A program made the translations under genes and the position numbers. Positions 25,142 to 33,910 of a stretch of 64,000 bases of DNA are shown in pieces. Source of the stretch: Hahella chejuensis KCTC 2396 (GTDB lineage: Bacteria > Pseudomonadota > Gammaproteobacteria > Pseudomonadales > Oleiphilaceae); NCBI RefSeq assembly GCF_000012985.1, contig NC_007645.1, positions 1,116,001 to 1,180,000 of the forward strand, given 5' to 3'. Under the pieces are notes generated by a model. The model worked only from the letters and a program-made list of their open reading frames with translations. It was not told the DNA's origin and did no database searches. The stretch's first letter is position 1. Each line of letters begins with the position of its first letter.

Positions 25142-28100
25142 ATGAAAATGAAATTGCTGACCGCCACCTTGATTGCTGCGGGAGCCCTCAGCCAATCGGC
25201 GTTCGCTTATGATTGCGCGGGACTTTCCGACTGGGACAGCGGCGCCGTATACACCGGCGGCGCGAAAGTGAAACACAAGAACAACGCCTATGAGGCGGCC
25301 TACTGGTCGCAGGGCGCCGATCCTGAAACTCATTCCGGCGACTGGCAGGAATGGAAGCCACTGGGGCAATGCGATGACGGCGGCCCTGTCGATAACAAGC
25401 CGCCCAGCGTTACTCTGACGGCGCCAACCTCCGGTTCTGAATACGCCGTCGGCGACATTGTCATGCTATCCGCACAGGCGTCCGATGAGGACGGCTCCGT
25501 CGCCAAAGTGACTTTTATGGTGGATGACGAAGTGGTCGGCGAAGATGACAGCGCGCCTTATTCCGTCGAGTGGAAGGCGGAGCTGGGCGCCCACACCGTC
25601 AGCGCCGCCGCTGTGGATGACGACGATGCGGACGCGACGTCCGGCAAGGCCAGCATTAAAGTCGCCGACGACGATACGCCGCCGGACAACAAGGCGCCGA
25701 CCGCCAGCGTCACTTCCCCCAAAGCAGGCGATGAATTCGAAGCGGACGCCAGCGTTAATATCAGTGTCGACGCGGCCGATGAAGACGGCTCCGTGAGCAA
25801 GGTGGAGTTCTATGTAGACAACGCCTTGATCGGCGAAGACGACGCGGCGCCCTATGAAATGGACTGGAAAGCCGAGTCCGGCGCGCACCGTATTTCGGCC
25901 AAGGCGATTGATGACAAAGGCCTGGGCGGCATGGCGCCGGCGGTCGCCATCAAAGTGAATGGCGGAACCGATCCTGGCGGAGAAGACTGTCGTCCAGAAG
26001 GCCTGTATCAGACGCCGGGCGTCGATGTGCCTTACTGTAGCATCTACGACGAAAACGGCCGTGAAAAAATGGGCGCGGATCATCCCCGCCGCATCATCGG
26101 CTACTTCACGTCCTGGCGCACCGGCAAGAACGGCGCGCCCTCTTATCTGGCCAGTGACATTCCCTGGGAGAAGCTGACCCACATTAACTACGCCTTCGCT
26201 CATGTGGACGGGAACAACAAGATTTCCGTGGGCAACGTGAACAACCCGGAAAACGCCGCCACCGGCTTGACCTGGGACGGCGTAGAAGGCGCGGAAATGG
26301 ACCCGAGCTATTCCTATAAGGGGCATTTCAACCTGCTGAACAAGTTCAAGAAGCAGTATCCGAACGTGAAGACGCTGATCTCCGTCGGCGGCTGGGCTGA
26401 AACTGGCGGCTATTTCGACGAAGACGGCAAGCGCGTCGACAGTGGCGGCTTCTACACCATGACCACCAACGCGGATAACAGCATCAATCAGCAGGGCATC
26501 AACACCTTCGCCGATTCAGTGGTGGCGTTCCTGCGCTCTTATGGCTTTGACGGGGTGGATATCGATTATGAATATCCCACCAGCATGAATGACGCCGGCA
26601 ATCCGGACGATTTCGCCATCGCCAACGCCCGTCGCGCCGGTCTGATGGCGTCTTACGTGGAACTGATGAAAACCCTGCGTGAGAAGCTGGACGCCGCCTC
26701 AGCCGAAGACGGCAAGCACTACATGCTGACCATCGCCTCGCCCTCTTCAGGCTACCTGCTGCGGGGTATGGAAGTGATGCAGATCACGCCGTATCTGGAC
26801 TACGTCAACATCATGACTTACGACCTGCACGGCGCCTGGAACCAGTTCGTTGGTCCCAACGCGGCCTTGTATGACACCGGCGAAGACGTGGAGTTGAAAG
26901 CCTGGAACTACTACAACACCTCTCAGTATCAGCGCATTGGTTATCTCAATACCGACTGGGCTTACAAGTACTTCCGCGGAACCATGCAGGCGGGTCGGAT
27001 TAATATCGGCGTGCCATACTACAGCCGTGGCTGGCAGGGTGTGAACGGCGGCGACAACGGGATGTGGGGCACGGCGTCCGCGCCGGACCAGAATAACTGT
27101 CCTCCCGGAACCGGAACCGGCGATAAGAACGACTGCGGCCATGGCGCCGTGGGTATCGACAACATCTGGCATGACCTGGACAAACAGGGCAATGAGATGG
27201 GCGCCGGCTCTAACCCGCTGTGGCACGCCAAGAACCTGGCGGAAGGCGTAGCGGGCAGCTACATCGCGGATTATGGCCTTGACCCGGCCAACGACCCTAC
27301 TGACGTACTGACCGGCTCCTACAGCCGTCACTATGACGCTACCGCGGTGGCGCCCTGGTTGTGGAATGCGGAAAAACGCGTGTTCCTGTCTATCGAAGAT
27401 GAGGAGTCCATTGGCGTTAAGGCCAACTATGTGGTCGACAACGGCATCGGCGGCGTCATGTTCTGGGAATTAGCCGGCGACTACGACTGGAACGAGGACA
27501 AGGGCGAGTACTTCATGGGCGACACCCTGACCACCCAGTTTTACGACGCATTCAAAAACGCGGCGCCATACGGTGACCAGGTCGGCTCCGATGTGCCGGC
27601 GACCAGCCTGGACATCAAGTACAGCATCAGCGGCTTCAAGTTGGGCGATCAGAACTACCCGATCAACCCCAAACTGAAAATCACCAATAACTCGGGCCAG
27701 ACCATTCCCGGCGGAACCACCTTTGAGTTCAATGTGCCCACTGCGATTCCCGACACCATCAGCGATCAGAGCGGTGTAGGCCTGAAAGTTATCGCCAGCG
27801 GCGCTAACAGCTCCGGCAACAACATTGGCGGTTTGGAGAACGATCACCACACCGTGGCGTTCACCCTGAAAAACTACCAGGCCCTGGCGGACGGTGAGAG
27901 CATGGACATCACGCTCAACTACCACCTGCCCATGGCGACGCCTTCCAGCTGGAGAGTGAAAATAGACGGCGCCACCTTCGCTCTGAAACAAGAGCACCCG
28001 GAACTGCCCGCAGGCTCTTTGGACGGCGGCGATAATGGCGATGGCGGAGACGACGGTGGCGATGATGGCGGTAACGACGGCGGCTCCTGCGCCGACGCCA

Positions 28101-28282
28101 ACGTCGATCCCAGCAAAGTGAACGTCTATCCCAACTGGACCCAGAGCGACTGGCAAGGCAACCCCACCCATGCCGGCTCCGGCGACCTGATGTCCCACAA
28201 CAAGGTCGTCTACCGCGCAGGCTGGTGGACCCAATCCACCCCAGGCAGCGACGGCAGCTGGACCCTGGTGTGCCGCTTCTAA
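25142..28282 (+). CDS. Secreted multidomain family 18 chitinase
   Basis: A 1,046-residue secreted chitinase. Order of domains: signal peptide (1-22); CBM5/12 chitin-binding module (about 25-75); two Ig-like beta-sandwich repeats (about 82-175 and 182-275), each with the recurring DEDGSV(A/S)KV motif; GH18 catalytic TIM barrel (about 310-810) with DGVDIDYEYP at 470-479, where Glu477 is the proton donor; a ChiA-type C-terminal beta domain (about 825-945); an Asp/Gly-rich linker (about 955-980); and a second CBM5/12 module at the end. The GH18 fold hydrolyses chitin with retention. The architecture points to attack on crystalline chitin outside the cell. It is the second gene of the operon and probably shares its leader RNA. 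Confidence 0.95.
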   Translation: MKMKLLTATLIAAGALSQSAFAYDCAGLSDWDSGAVYTGGAKVKHKNNAYEAAYWSQGADPETHSGDWQEWKPLGQCDDGGPVDNKPPSVTLTAPTSGSEYAVGDIVMLSAQASDEDGSVAKVTFMVDDEVVGEDDSAPYSVEWKAELGAHTVSAAAVDDDDADATSGKASIKVADDDTPPDNKAPTASVTSPKAGDEFEADASVNISVDAADEDGSVSKVEFYVDNALIGEDDAAPYEMDWKAESGAHRISAKAIDDKGLGGMAPAVAIKVNGGTDPGGEDCRPEGLYQTPGVDVPYCSIYDENGREKMGADHPRRIIGYFTSWRTGKNGAPSYLASDIPWEKLTHINYAFAHVDGNNKISVGNVNNPENAATGLTWDGVEGAEMDPSYSYKGHFNLLNKFKKQYPNVKTLISVGGWAETGGYFDEDGKRVDSGGFYTMTTNADNSINQQGINTFADSVVAFLRSYGFDGVDIDYEYPTSMNDAGNPDDFAIANARRAGLMASYVELMKTLREKLDAASAEDGKHYMLTIASPSSGYLLRGMEVMQITPYLDYVNIMTYDLHGAWNQFVGPNAALYDTGEDVELKAWNYYNTSQYQRIGYLNTDWAYKYFRGTMQAGRINIGVPYYSRGWQGVNGGDNGMWGTASAPDQNNCPPGTGTGDKNDCGHGAVGIDNIWHDLDKQGNEMGAGSNPLWHAKNLAEGVAGSYIADYGLDPANDPTDVLTGSYSRHYDATAVAPWLWNAEKRVFLSIEDEESIGVKANYVVDNGIGGVMFWELAGDYDWNEDKGEYFMGDTLTTQFYDAFKNAAPYGDQVGSDVPATSLDIKYSISGFKLGDQNYPINPKLKITNNSGQTIPGGTTFEFNVPTAIPDTISDQSGVGLKVIASGANSSGNNIGGLENDHHTVAFTLKNYQALADGESMDITLNYHLPMATPSSWRVKIDGATFALKQEHPELPAGSLDGGDNGDGGDDGGDDGGNDGGSCADANVDPSKVNVYPNWTQSDWQGNPTHAGSGDLMSHNKVVYRAGWWTQSTPGSDGSWTLVCRF

Positions 28283-28298
28283 ACTAAACCCACCCAGT

Positions 28299-28320
28299 CC
28301 GCCCCTTTAACCGGGGGCGG
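28299..28320 (+). terminator. GC-rich hairpin after the chitinase operon
   Basis: CCGCCCC (28299-28305) and GGGGCGG (28314-28320) form a 7-bp stem. No T-run follows, so termination may depend on other signals. Confidence 0.45.
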
Positions 28321-28470
28321 GCTCAGAACCATCCTGCCTTGTAGCTTAACGGCTTTTCCTTTTGAACCAGTTATTGGCGCTAATGGCTGGCGCGATTCCA
28401 ATTCAGTCTTCTGAGACTTATGGTTATCTTTTTCTGAGAATTTGGTAGCTTTAGTGGTCAAAAAGTTTCT

Positions 28471-28523
28471 TTGCTATATCCTTTTGTGGTTCCTATAATT
28501 ATCAAATTGCCACCTTTTGATAA
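28471..28523 (+). promoter_or_regulatory. hipBA promoter with overlapping palindromic operator
   Basis: TTGCTA (28471-28476), 17 bp, TATAAT (28494-28499). TTATCAAA (28499-28506) and TTTGATAA (28516-28523) form perfect 8-bp arms with a 9-base spacer, and the left arm touches the -10 box. HipB-type antitoxins repress their own promoters through such operators. Confidence 0.7.
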
Positions 28524-28541
28524 CTGTAGTGATCGCTCGAT

Positions 28542-28847
28542 ATGCCTGGTGAAAAAAGAAGCGCTATTGTTTTTCCCAAGAACCAAAAGGTTCTCTCCCA
28601 GTTAGGTGAGAACATAAAGTTGGCCAGAAAGCGCAGAAACTATACTCAGACTCTGATTTCCGAGCGGACTGGGCTCAGCCGGTTAACCATTCGCAGAATC
28701 GAGCAAGGAGACGCCAAAGTGTCTATGGGGCATTATGTGGCGGTATTAGGCGTACTGGGATTAGTAGAGGACTTGGTGAAAGTGGCCAGTGACGATGAAT
28801 TGGGACGCAAGCTACAGGATATTAAGCTTCTGAGTAAGCAAAAATGA
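28542..28847 (+). CDS. hipB: HipB-like antitoxin, helix-turn-helix protein
   Basis: A 101-residue DNA-binding protein with a Xre/Cro-type helix-turn-helix at about residues 22-78: LGENIKLARKRRNYTQTLIS and SERTGLSRLTIRRIEQGD. It overlaps the hipA-like gene by four bases (ATGA), so the two are translationally coupled. By family knowledge it binds HipA, neutralises its kinase activity, and as a dimer represses its own operon through the palindrome at 28499-28523. The basic tail LSKQK is short. Confidence 0.88.
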   Translation: MPGEKRSAIVFPKNQKVLSQLGENIKLARKRRNYTQTLISERTGLSRLTIRRIEQGDAKVSMGHYVAVLGVLGLVEDLVKVASDDELGRKLQDIKLLSKQK

Positions 28848-30082
28848 ACACTGAAGTCTTTGTATTTGCTGACTGGGAGGAATTCGATGAACCGGTTTTG
28901 GTTGGGAGACTCCGCTCTACTGTCACCAAGAATAGAGAGCATTTCAGCTTTCATTATGATGAGGGGTGGCTGAAGCTTCCCAGCGCACAGCAAATAGACC
29001 CTGACCTCCATTTGTTCTCTGGCGAGCAACATAGCTCAAACACAAATAACTTTCGCGCATTTCTGGACTCTTGTCCTGATCGTTGGGGACGCTTGCTGAT
29101 GAACCGTCGCGAAGCGGTCTTGGCGCGTCAGCAGGAAAGGCGTCCCAAGGTGCTTCATGAGATGGACTATCTCCTCGGCGTCCATGATCTTTATCGCCAA
29201 GGCGCCTTGAGATTTAAACAGTCAATAGAGGGCGCCTTTCTTGATAACGACGAGCGGCTGGCGGCCCCGCCCATATCATCGTTAAGGGAGCTGGAGTACG
29301 CTGCCCAGCAAGTAGAAGACAGCAACAGTGATGATCCCGAGTATCTAAGATGGCTCTACATGTTGATGTCGCCAGGCTCATCTCTAGGTGGCGCTCGCCC
29401 CAAGGCAAGCGTGGTGGATGAGGCGAATCACTTGTGGATCGCTAAATTTCCGAGTCGCCATGACGACCATGACATTGCTGCGTGGGAGTTTACGGCTTAT
29501 CAATTGGCGTTGGAGGCGGGGATAGTGATGGCTCCGTGCAGAATTGAGAGATTCAATAGCCATCACCACACGTTTTTAACCCAGCGTTTTGATCGCACTG
29601 CTGCCAGTCGTCTGCATTTCACCTCAGCGTTAACGCAGCTTGGTTACTATGATGGCGACTACGACGCCAGTTACATCGAATTGGCGCAGTTTCTTACGGA
29701 GAGAGGCTCCAACACCAGAGATGATTTGGCGCAACTATGGCGCCGTATCATTTTTAACATTGCGATTTCCAATACGGATGATCACTTGCGTAACCATGGG
29801 TTTATCTATCAAAAGGGGGGATGGGTTTTATCTCCGGCTTACGATATTAATCCTGTTACACCCTCTAATGGACTGCATTTGAATATTACTGATAATGACA
29901 ATAGCCTGGACTACGACTTAGCGGTGGATGTGATCGACTTTTTTCAACTAAGCGTCAGTGAAGCGAATGCGATAAAAGATGAAGTGCTGCACAGCGTTAG
30001 TCAGTGGGAATCGGTGGCTAAAAACATCGGTATCAGCCGAGCTGATCGACAAATAATGGCTTCAGCGTTCAATGTTGGATAA
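28844..30082 (+). CDS. hipA: HipA-family serine/threonine kinase toxin
   Basis: A 412-residue kinase toxin. An N-terminal subdomain (about 1-110) precedes the kinase core. The segment SPGSSLGGARPKA (176-188) is the conserved Gly/Ser loop that includes the autophosphorylation serine region, Lys201 in WIAKFPS is the likely ATP-binding lysine, NTDDHLRNHGF (310-320) is the catalytic loop, and AYDINP (332-337) is the Mg-binding DFG-like motif. All key residues are present, so it should be active. E. coli HipA phosphorylates glutamyl-tRNA synthetase and induces dormancy; whether this one has the same target is unknown. It is the second gene of a hipBA pair. Confidence 0.9.
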   Translation: MNTEVFVFADWEEFDEPVLVGRLRSTVTKNREHFSFHYDEGWLKLPSAQQIDPDLHLFSGEQHSSNTNNFRAFLDSCPDRWGRLLMNRREAVLARQQERRPKVLHEMDYLLGVHDLYRQGALRFKQSIEGAFLDNDERLAAPPISSLRELEYAAQQVEDSNSDDPEYLRWLYMLMSPGSSLGGARPKASVVDEANHLWIAKFPSRHDDHDIAAWEFTAYQLALEAGIVMAPCRIERFNSHHHTFLTQRFDRTAASRLHFTSALTQLGYYDGDYDASYIELAQFLTERGSNTRDDLAQLWRRIIFNIAISNTDDHLRNHGFIYQKGGWVLSPAYDINPVTPSNGLHLNITDNDNSLDYDLAVDVIDFFQLSVSEANAIKDEVLHSVSQWESVAKNIGISRADRQIMASAFNVG

Positions 30083-30110
30083 AAGAGTCGCGGTTCTCTA
30101 ACCAGATTCA

Positions 30111-30133
30111 AGCCCGCCTGAGCAGGCTTTTTC
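30111..30133 (+). terminator. Terminator after hipA
   Basis: AGCCCGCC, CTGA-type loop, AGCAGGCT and then TTTTTCTG. The stem has one mismatch, and the position 28 bases after the stop codon fits. Confidence 0.55.
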
Positions 30134-30163
30134 TGCGTCTCTCTTACAAGAGCTTCCAAACGC

Positions 30164-30300
30164 TCACATCACCCACAAGTACACGCATAACGCCATCACT
30201 GGCCAACCTACGTAAGGGGCCAGCGTCCAGCGCCAGATCGTCAGGTAGGGTACGTAGCCGACGCCCCACAGGAAGAGCGTCAGCAGGTCGTGTTTGAGTT
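30164..30300 (-). pseudogene. Fragment of a membrane protein gene
   Basis: On the minus strand the frame reads QLKHDLLTLFLWGVGYVPYL, then TIWRWTLAPYVGWPVMALCV and YLWVM before a stop at 30164-30166. This is the C-terminal end of a small protein with two hydrophobic helices. Its 5' part is missing: the next bases (from about 30301) belong to a different remnant on the other strand. I do not recognise the family. Confidence 0.5.
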
Positions 30301-30575
30301 GGCGGCGATGAGCTCGATCCGCCCCGGCATCTGCTCGATAGTCTCAACAAACAACGTATTCTTCACTTCGCAGAAAATGCGGAGTATTGGCTGCGGAGAC
30401 AGTCCTTTCCCGGTAACATCCGTGAATTGCGCAACCGGGCTGAACAGGCGATGAGGCTGAGCGTCGTTATCTGCAAAGCGTCTTCGACCGACGCAGGGGC
30501 GACGATGCATCTCTGGCCAGACTGCTCGGCGTTAGTGAAAGAACGTTATATCGAAAAATCAGGATGTTGAAATAG
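30301..30575 (+). pseudogene. Remnant of a sigma-54-dependent activator (C-terminal end)
   Basis: The frame from 30301 contains HFAENAEYWLRRQSFPGNIR and ELRNRAEQAMRL; the PGNIRELRN motif is typical of the end of the AAA+ domain of NtrC-like activators. A frameshift near 30470-30480 follows, and another frame then reads ASLARLLGVSERTLYRKIRM-LK before the stop TAG (30573-30575). That is a Fis-type helix-turn-helix, as expected at the C-terminus of the same protein. The N-terminal receiver or sensor and most of the AAA+ domain are gone. It is a decayed gene; the intact original is not in the window. Confidence 0.65.
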
Positions 30576-30652
30576 GGACTGTGAATGCCCCTCCGATGGC
30601 TGGCGAGGACATCAGGCATCGGAAGTAAAGCGAGTAAAAAGGGAGTATAAGA

Positions 30653-30877
30653 ATGGGCGCTTTTCTTCGAAGGCTGTTTGCAATATCGATGATTGTTCTG
30701 GGTGGAATACTTTTCCTGTGGGGAGCGTCCGACTTGTTCACGGTGAAGAGCATCATGGGCGATAAATTTGTCGCAAGCGGGAAAGATAGCGCGGAGGCGC
30801 TTGTCATTCTTCTTTTGGGAATGGCCTCTATCGTGTATGGCGTCTTCGATATCAAGCTAACGAGAAGCCAGGTGTAA
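30653..30877 (+). CDS. Small two-helix membrane protein
   Basis: A 74-residue hypothetical protein with two hydrophobic segments, AISMIVLGGILFLWGASDLF (about 10-29) and LVILLLGMASIVYGVFDI (about 51-68), separated by a short charged loop. It is likely an inner-membrane hairpin. AAAGGGAG before the ATG supports translation. I do not recognise the family and the neighbours give no clue. Confidence 0.5.
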   Translation: MGAFLRRLFAISMIVLGGILFLWGASDLFTVKSIMGDKFVASGKDSAEALVILLLGMASIVYGVFDIKLTRSQV

Positions 30878-30925
30878 TAATTTGAGTGCGATCTGTGGAA
30901 TCGCTATGGCGTTTCACTTAGCCGC

Positions 30926-31282
30926 TTATATAGGGCGTTCTAAAACCTGCTCTATTATTTCCCTGATTTTACTGAACTCCATTTTCCCGCAAACCGCGTC
31001 AGCGCCCGCCTTCTGAATTTTCGCGTTACCCTGCGCATGAGATGACGCCGCGATGATTTTCAGTTGGGGAAAGCGCTCACGAATCACTCGCGTGACTTCA
31101 TCGCCTTTGCAGTCATCCAGGTCGAAATCAACCAGCGCCAGATCAAAGCGTTGTGATTCCAGTGCGGCCAACACGGACGCCATATCCGGCGCCACGGTGA
31201 TCTCACAGTCCGATAAAAAGACATCCTGCGCCGAGGCGGCGAAGACGGGGTGATTTTCGATATATAGTATGCGGGTTTTCAT
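30926..31282 (-). CDS. Stand-alone receiver domain protein, atypical
   Basis: A 118-residue CheY-like receiver. Asp52 in LALVDFDLDDCKGDE is the expected phosphoacceptor, Ser80 in IIAASSH the switch Ser/Thr and Lys100 in VCGKMEF the conserved lysine. The acidic pair near the N-terminus is altered: RILYIENHP has Glu9-Asn10 where most receivers have two acidic residues, which would weaken Mg binding. There is no output domain. The start ATG shares one base with the stop of the upstream membrane protein gene (TAATG), so translation is coupled. No histidine kinase is nearby. It may act through protein contacts, perhaps with the membrane partner. Confidence 0.8.
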   Translation of the reverse strand: MKTRILYIENHPVFAASAQDVFLSDCEITVAPDMASVLAALESQRFDLALVDFDLDDCKGDEVTRVIRERFPQLKIIAASSHAQGNAKIQKAGADAVCGKMEFSKIREIIEQVLERPI

Positions 31283-32016
31283 TAAGTATATTGCGTCGAT
31301 GATGGTTCGGACGAAGCGCTGTCAGGCACGCTGTTCAGTCTCTTTCTCAATTCTTCCAATAATAAGTTTCTTTTGCTCAACACGGATATCAACAGAAGCG
31401 ACAGGAAGCTCAATAGAAGCATGCTGATGATTGCGCTGACGTGATTGCTTACCGGGAAAAATAGATTGATCAGCAGCCACATAAACGCTGCGCCAAGTAT
31501 AAAACCTTTTATCCCTCCCGATGGAGAGCCAGCAATCTTCCGTATGAGTTCGTCATTGCTCAGTGTATCGAGCGGCTTGCTGAGGCGCTCTATCCAGCGG
31601 TCAATGATATTGCGGGGGAGAAGACTGGCTGGCTTGTTCTGCTGATTTGCCTGCTTGGATACGCGGGCGCAGAAAATAATAGTGATCAGATATATCAGAT
31701 AGGCGACTAGCCCGTGCGCGATCAGCCGTTCGGCGTTCAATGTTTGGTCTGACGCCTGAAATATAAAATAGGCGCTGGCTTGCAATAACAGGCAATAGCC
31801 AGCACCCAACGTCGCGAAGGCGCCGAGTTCCGCGTTGGCAAGGGGCTTTCCATTGATTTTGCAGTAATAGCGTGTGCTCAATACCGCGCTAACAATCGCG
31901 CAAGAAAGCAAGCCCATTTCCACAAAAGCGTAGGAGAACAGAACAATGACAGGAGCTAACGCCAAAATGGAAAGTGCGAATAAAGCCAATGCACGAAGTA
32001 AGGGATAAGATTTCAT
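31282..32016 (-). CDS. Multi-helix membrane protein coupled to a receiver protein
   Basis: A 244-residue protein of unknown family with about six membrane helices: four in residues 5-135, then a polar cytoplasmic stretch (about 137-175, with RWIERLSKPLDTLSNDELIR), then two (about 178-220), and a Lys/Arg/Ser-rich tail. I chose the ATG at 32016, with GAGG about ten bases upstream; an in-frame GTG at 32025 would add three residues. It forms a two-gene unit with the receiver protein, with overlapping stop and start codons. A role as membrane anchor or signalling partner is inferred only from this coupling. Confidence 0.6.
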   Translation of the reverse strand: MKSYPLLRALALFALSILALAPVIVLFSYAFVEMGLLSCAIVSAVLSTRYYCKINGKPLANAELGAFATLGAGYCLLLQASAYFIFQASDQTLNAERLIAHGLVAYLIYLITIIFCARVSKQANQQNKPASLLPRNIIDRWIERLSKPLDTLSNDELIRKIAGSPSGGIKGFILGAAFMWLLINLFFPVSNHVSAIISMLLLSFLSLLLISVLSKRNLLLEELRKRLNSVPDSASSEPSSTQYT

Positions 32017-32170
32017 ACTGGCCACGCCTCAAAACAGAGCTTATGAAGAAACAGGGTAGTCATAGTTTTCTATGGCGCCCACTTCAACGCACAGTACAAT
32101 CTTTGTGACAACGCATGCCGCCTGACTAACACTTTCAGACGCTGCGTGACGATCTTGCGGTCATGGGATC

Positions 32171-33073
32171 TTAACTGCGCAAATGCTCCGCCAAGTAATC
32201 AATAACGGTTTTGACGCGCTTTATCTTTGCTTTATCTTTTGAGTAAACCAGATACATGCCATTTTCAAACCGGTTGGGCGTGATGGCGTAGTTTGGCATC
32301 AGGCGTATCAATTCGCCGCGTTTCACTGAGTTCAATACGCCATGATCCGCCAGCAGGCCGATGCCGCCGTGGTTCAACGCGCAGTGCAGGATGCTTTCGG
32401 TATTGTTAGTGAGCAGATAAGGGCTTTGCATGGCGATGCGTTGTTGCGACGCGCCATCATCAAATATCCAGCTACTGTGAGGCGATGAAAACCGGTATGC
32501 GAGCAGCCGGTGATCATGCAGGTCTTTGGGATGTTTGGGGTCGCCGTATTTCTCAATATATTGGGGTGAGGCTATCAGCCAGAATTCGTAGGCGCCGAAC
32601 TTTTTCGCCAGCAGGCGGGAGTCGTTCAGTCTGCCGAAGCGAACGTAGATATCATGCAATCCCTCGTTGGGATCAATGACGCGGTCGTCGCAATCCAGAA
32701 TCACCGTCAGATCAGGGTAGTGGTCTCTCAAACCCGCCAGAGCGGGGGCGATGAAATAGGACGCGAACCACCAGGGAGCGGACAGACTCACTCTGCCTCC
32801 CACTTCCTCTTTTTGCTGGCGCAGACAATCACTGACTTCATCCAGAGAGATGACCAGCGGCGCCGCCTCTTCATACAAACGCTGACCTTGCTGGGTTAAC
32901 GCAACCATGCGCGTGCTGCGGGTGAACAGCGCCACATTCAGCTCTTTCTCCAGCTCAGTTATCTGTCGGGACACGGACGATGCGGACAAATGCAACTCGG
33001 CGGAAGCCTGGGCGAAGTTCAAATGTTTAGCGACGGACAGAAAAACGCGGAGGGCGTGCAGGGATCGGATCAT
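32171..33073 (-). CDS. LysR-family transcriptional regulator
   Basis: A 300-residue LysR-type regulator. The winged helix-turn-helix lies at residues 1-60 (LRVFLSVAKHLNFAQASAEL and HLSASSVSRQITELEKEL), followed by a periplasmic-binding-like effector domain (about 88-295) of the CrgA/PtxR-type group, with GRVSLSAPWWFASYFIAPAL. It is divergent from an MdaB-like quinone reductase gene across a 137-bp gap, the usual layout for a LysR regulator and its target. A redox-cycling quinone or similar signal is a reasonable inference, but no operator could be pinned down. Confidence 0.88.
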   Translation of the reverse strand: MIRSLHALRVFLSVAKHLNFAQASAELHLSASSVSRQITELEKELNVALFTRSTRMVALTQQGQRLYEEAAPLVISLDEVSDCLRQQKEEVGGRVSLSAPWWFASYFIAPALAGLRDHYPDLTVILDCDDRVIDPNEGLHDIYVRFGRLNDSRLLAKKFGAYEFWLIASPQYIEKYGDPKHPKDLHDHRLLAYRFSSPHSSWIFDDGASQQRIAMQSPYLLTNNTESILHCALNHGGIGLLADHGVLNSVKRGELIRLMPNYAITPNRFENGMYLVYSKDKAKIKRVKTVIDYLAEHLRS

Positions 33074-33210
33074 TGTTGCGAATATTCAAAGTATGAAAAA
33101 GATAATTCGAGATTAAACAATAATGCCCGCCTCGCTAATCTACAACCCGTTTATATAGCCAAGGCGCTGCGAGCTATGAGTGGCGGCGCCGAATAACAGG
33201 AGCATGACGG

Positions 33211-33840
33211 ATGAATAAGGTATTGATCGTAAACGGCGCGGAACCTAAAGCCGGGGTGGCGGACGGAAGCTTCAATGAGGGGCTGATCAGCGTGGCGAAA
33301 CAGACGCTGCAACCGTTCGCAGAGGTGCGGACCACTCGAGTTATGGACGGCTACGATATCGCCGAGGAGCAGCAAAAATATCAATGGGCGGATTTGATTA
33401 TTCTTCAGTTTCCCGTGTATTGGTTTTCCGCCCCCGCGGCATTGAAGCGCTACATCGACGATGTGTATGCGCATGGCGTTTTCTTCGCCGGCGCAGAGCG
33501 ATATGGCGAAGGCGGATTACTCAAAGGCCGACGCTATCTGCTTTCCACCACCTGGAACGCCGCTGAAAAAGCCTTCCATCCTGACGGCGGCGTGCTGGCC
33601 GGACTGGCGGCGGATCAAGTGCTGACCTCCATGCATATCACCCAGCGATATGTCGGCCTCACGCCGTTGGAGAGCTTCGCTGCGTTCAATGTCATCGATG
33701 AACCGCGTTTCGAATATTGGGCGGAGCGCTGGCGGCGTCATATCAACTCACTCTATTCATCACCTTCCTTTGAGTTGTTGAATGGACATTCGCCGCAACA
33801 TATTCGGCTGAATCAGGCGGACCTAAGCCCGTCAACTTGA
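33211..33840 (+). CDS. Flavodoxin-fold NAD(P)H:quinone reductase, MdaB-like
   Basis: A 209-residue flavodoxin-like enzyme. The N-terminus KVLIVNGAEPK leads the FMN/FAD-phosphate loop; ADLIILQFPVYWFSAPAALK (about 60-79) is the hallmark of the MdaB/NQO1 family, followed by YIDDVYAHGVFF and RRYLLSTTWNA. Such enzymes reduce quinones by two electrons in the cytoplasm, avoiding semiquinone radicals. A C-terminal extension of about 25 residues is Ser/His/Pro-rich. It is divergent from a LysR regulator. The start ATG at 33211 has AGGAG about ten bases upstream. Confidence 0.88.
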   Translation: MNKVLIVNGAEPKAGVADGSFNEGLISVAKQTLQPFAEVRTTRVMDGYDIAEEQQKYQWADLIILQFPVYWFSAPAALKRYIDDVYAHGVFFAGAERYGEGGLLKGRRYLLSTTWNAAEKAFHPDGGVLAGLAADQVLTSMHITQRYVGLTPLESFAAFNVIDEPRFEYWAERWRRHINSLYSSPSFELLNGHSPQHIRLNQADLSPST

Positions 33841-33860
33841 CAGAAATGATGTCGCGCCTC

Positions 33861-33896
33861 ATCATCTTAACTGACTGCGTGGTCAGTTAAGATGAT
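33861..33896 (+). promoter_or_regulatory. Perfect 15-bp-arm inverted repeat, TetR operator
   Basis: ATCATCTTAACTGAC (33861-33875) and GTCAGTTAAGATGAT (33882-33896) are exact inverse complements with a 6-base spacer. The inner part TTAACTGAC-N6-GTCAGTTAA fits TetR-type operators. It lies 14 bp before the GTG start of the tetR-like gene, so autoregulation is likely; it may also end transcription of the upstream reductase gene. Confidence 0.75.
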
Positions 33897-33910
33897 TGAT
33901 GGGAGGTTTG

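Noticed and set aside
28021-28085. Short GGCGAT-type repeats
   Set aside because: They encode the Asp/Gly linker of the GH18 chitinase, not a CRISPR or regulatory repeat; similar repeats at 23876-23930 encode the GH19 linker.
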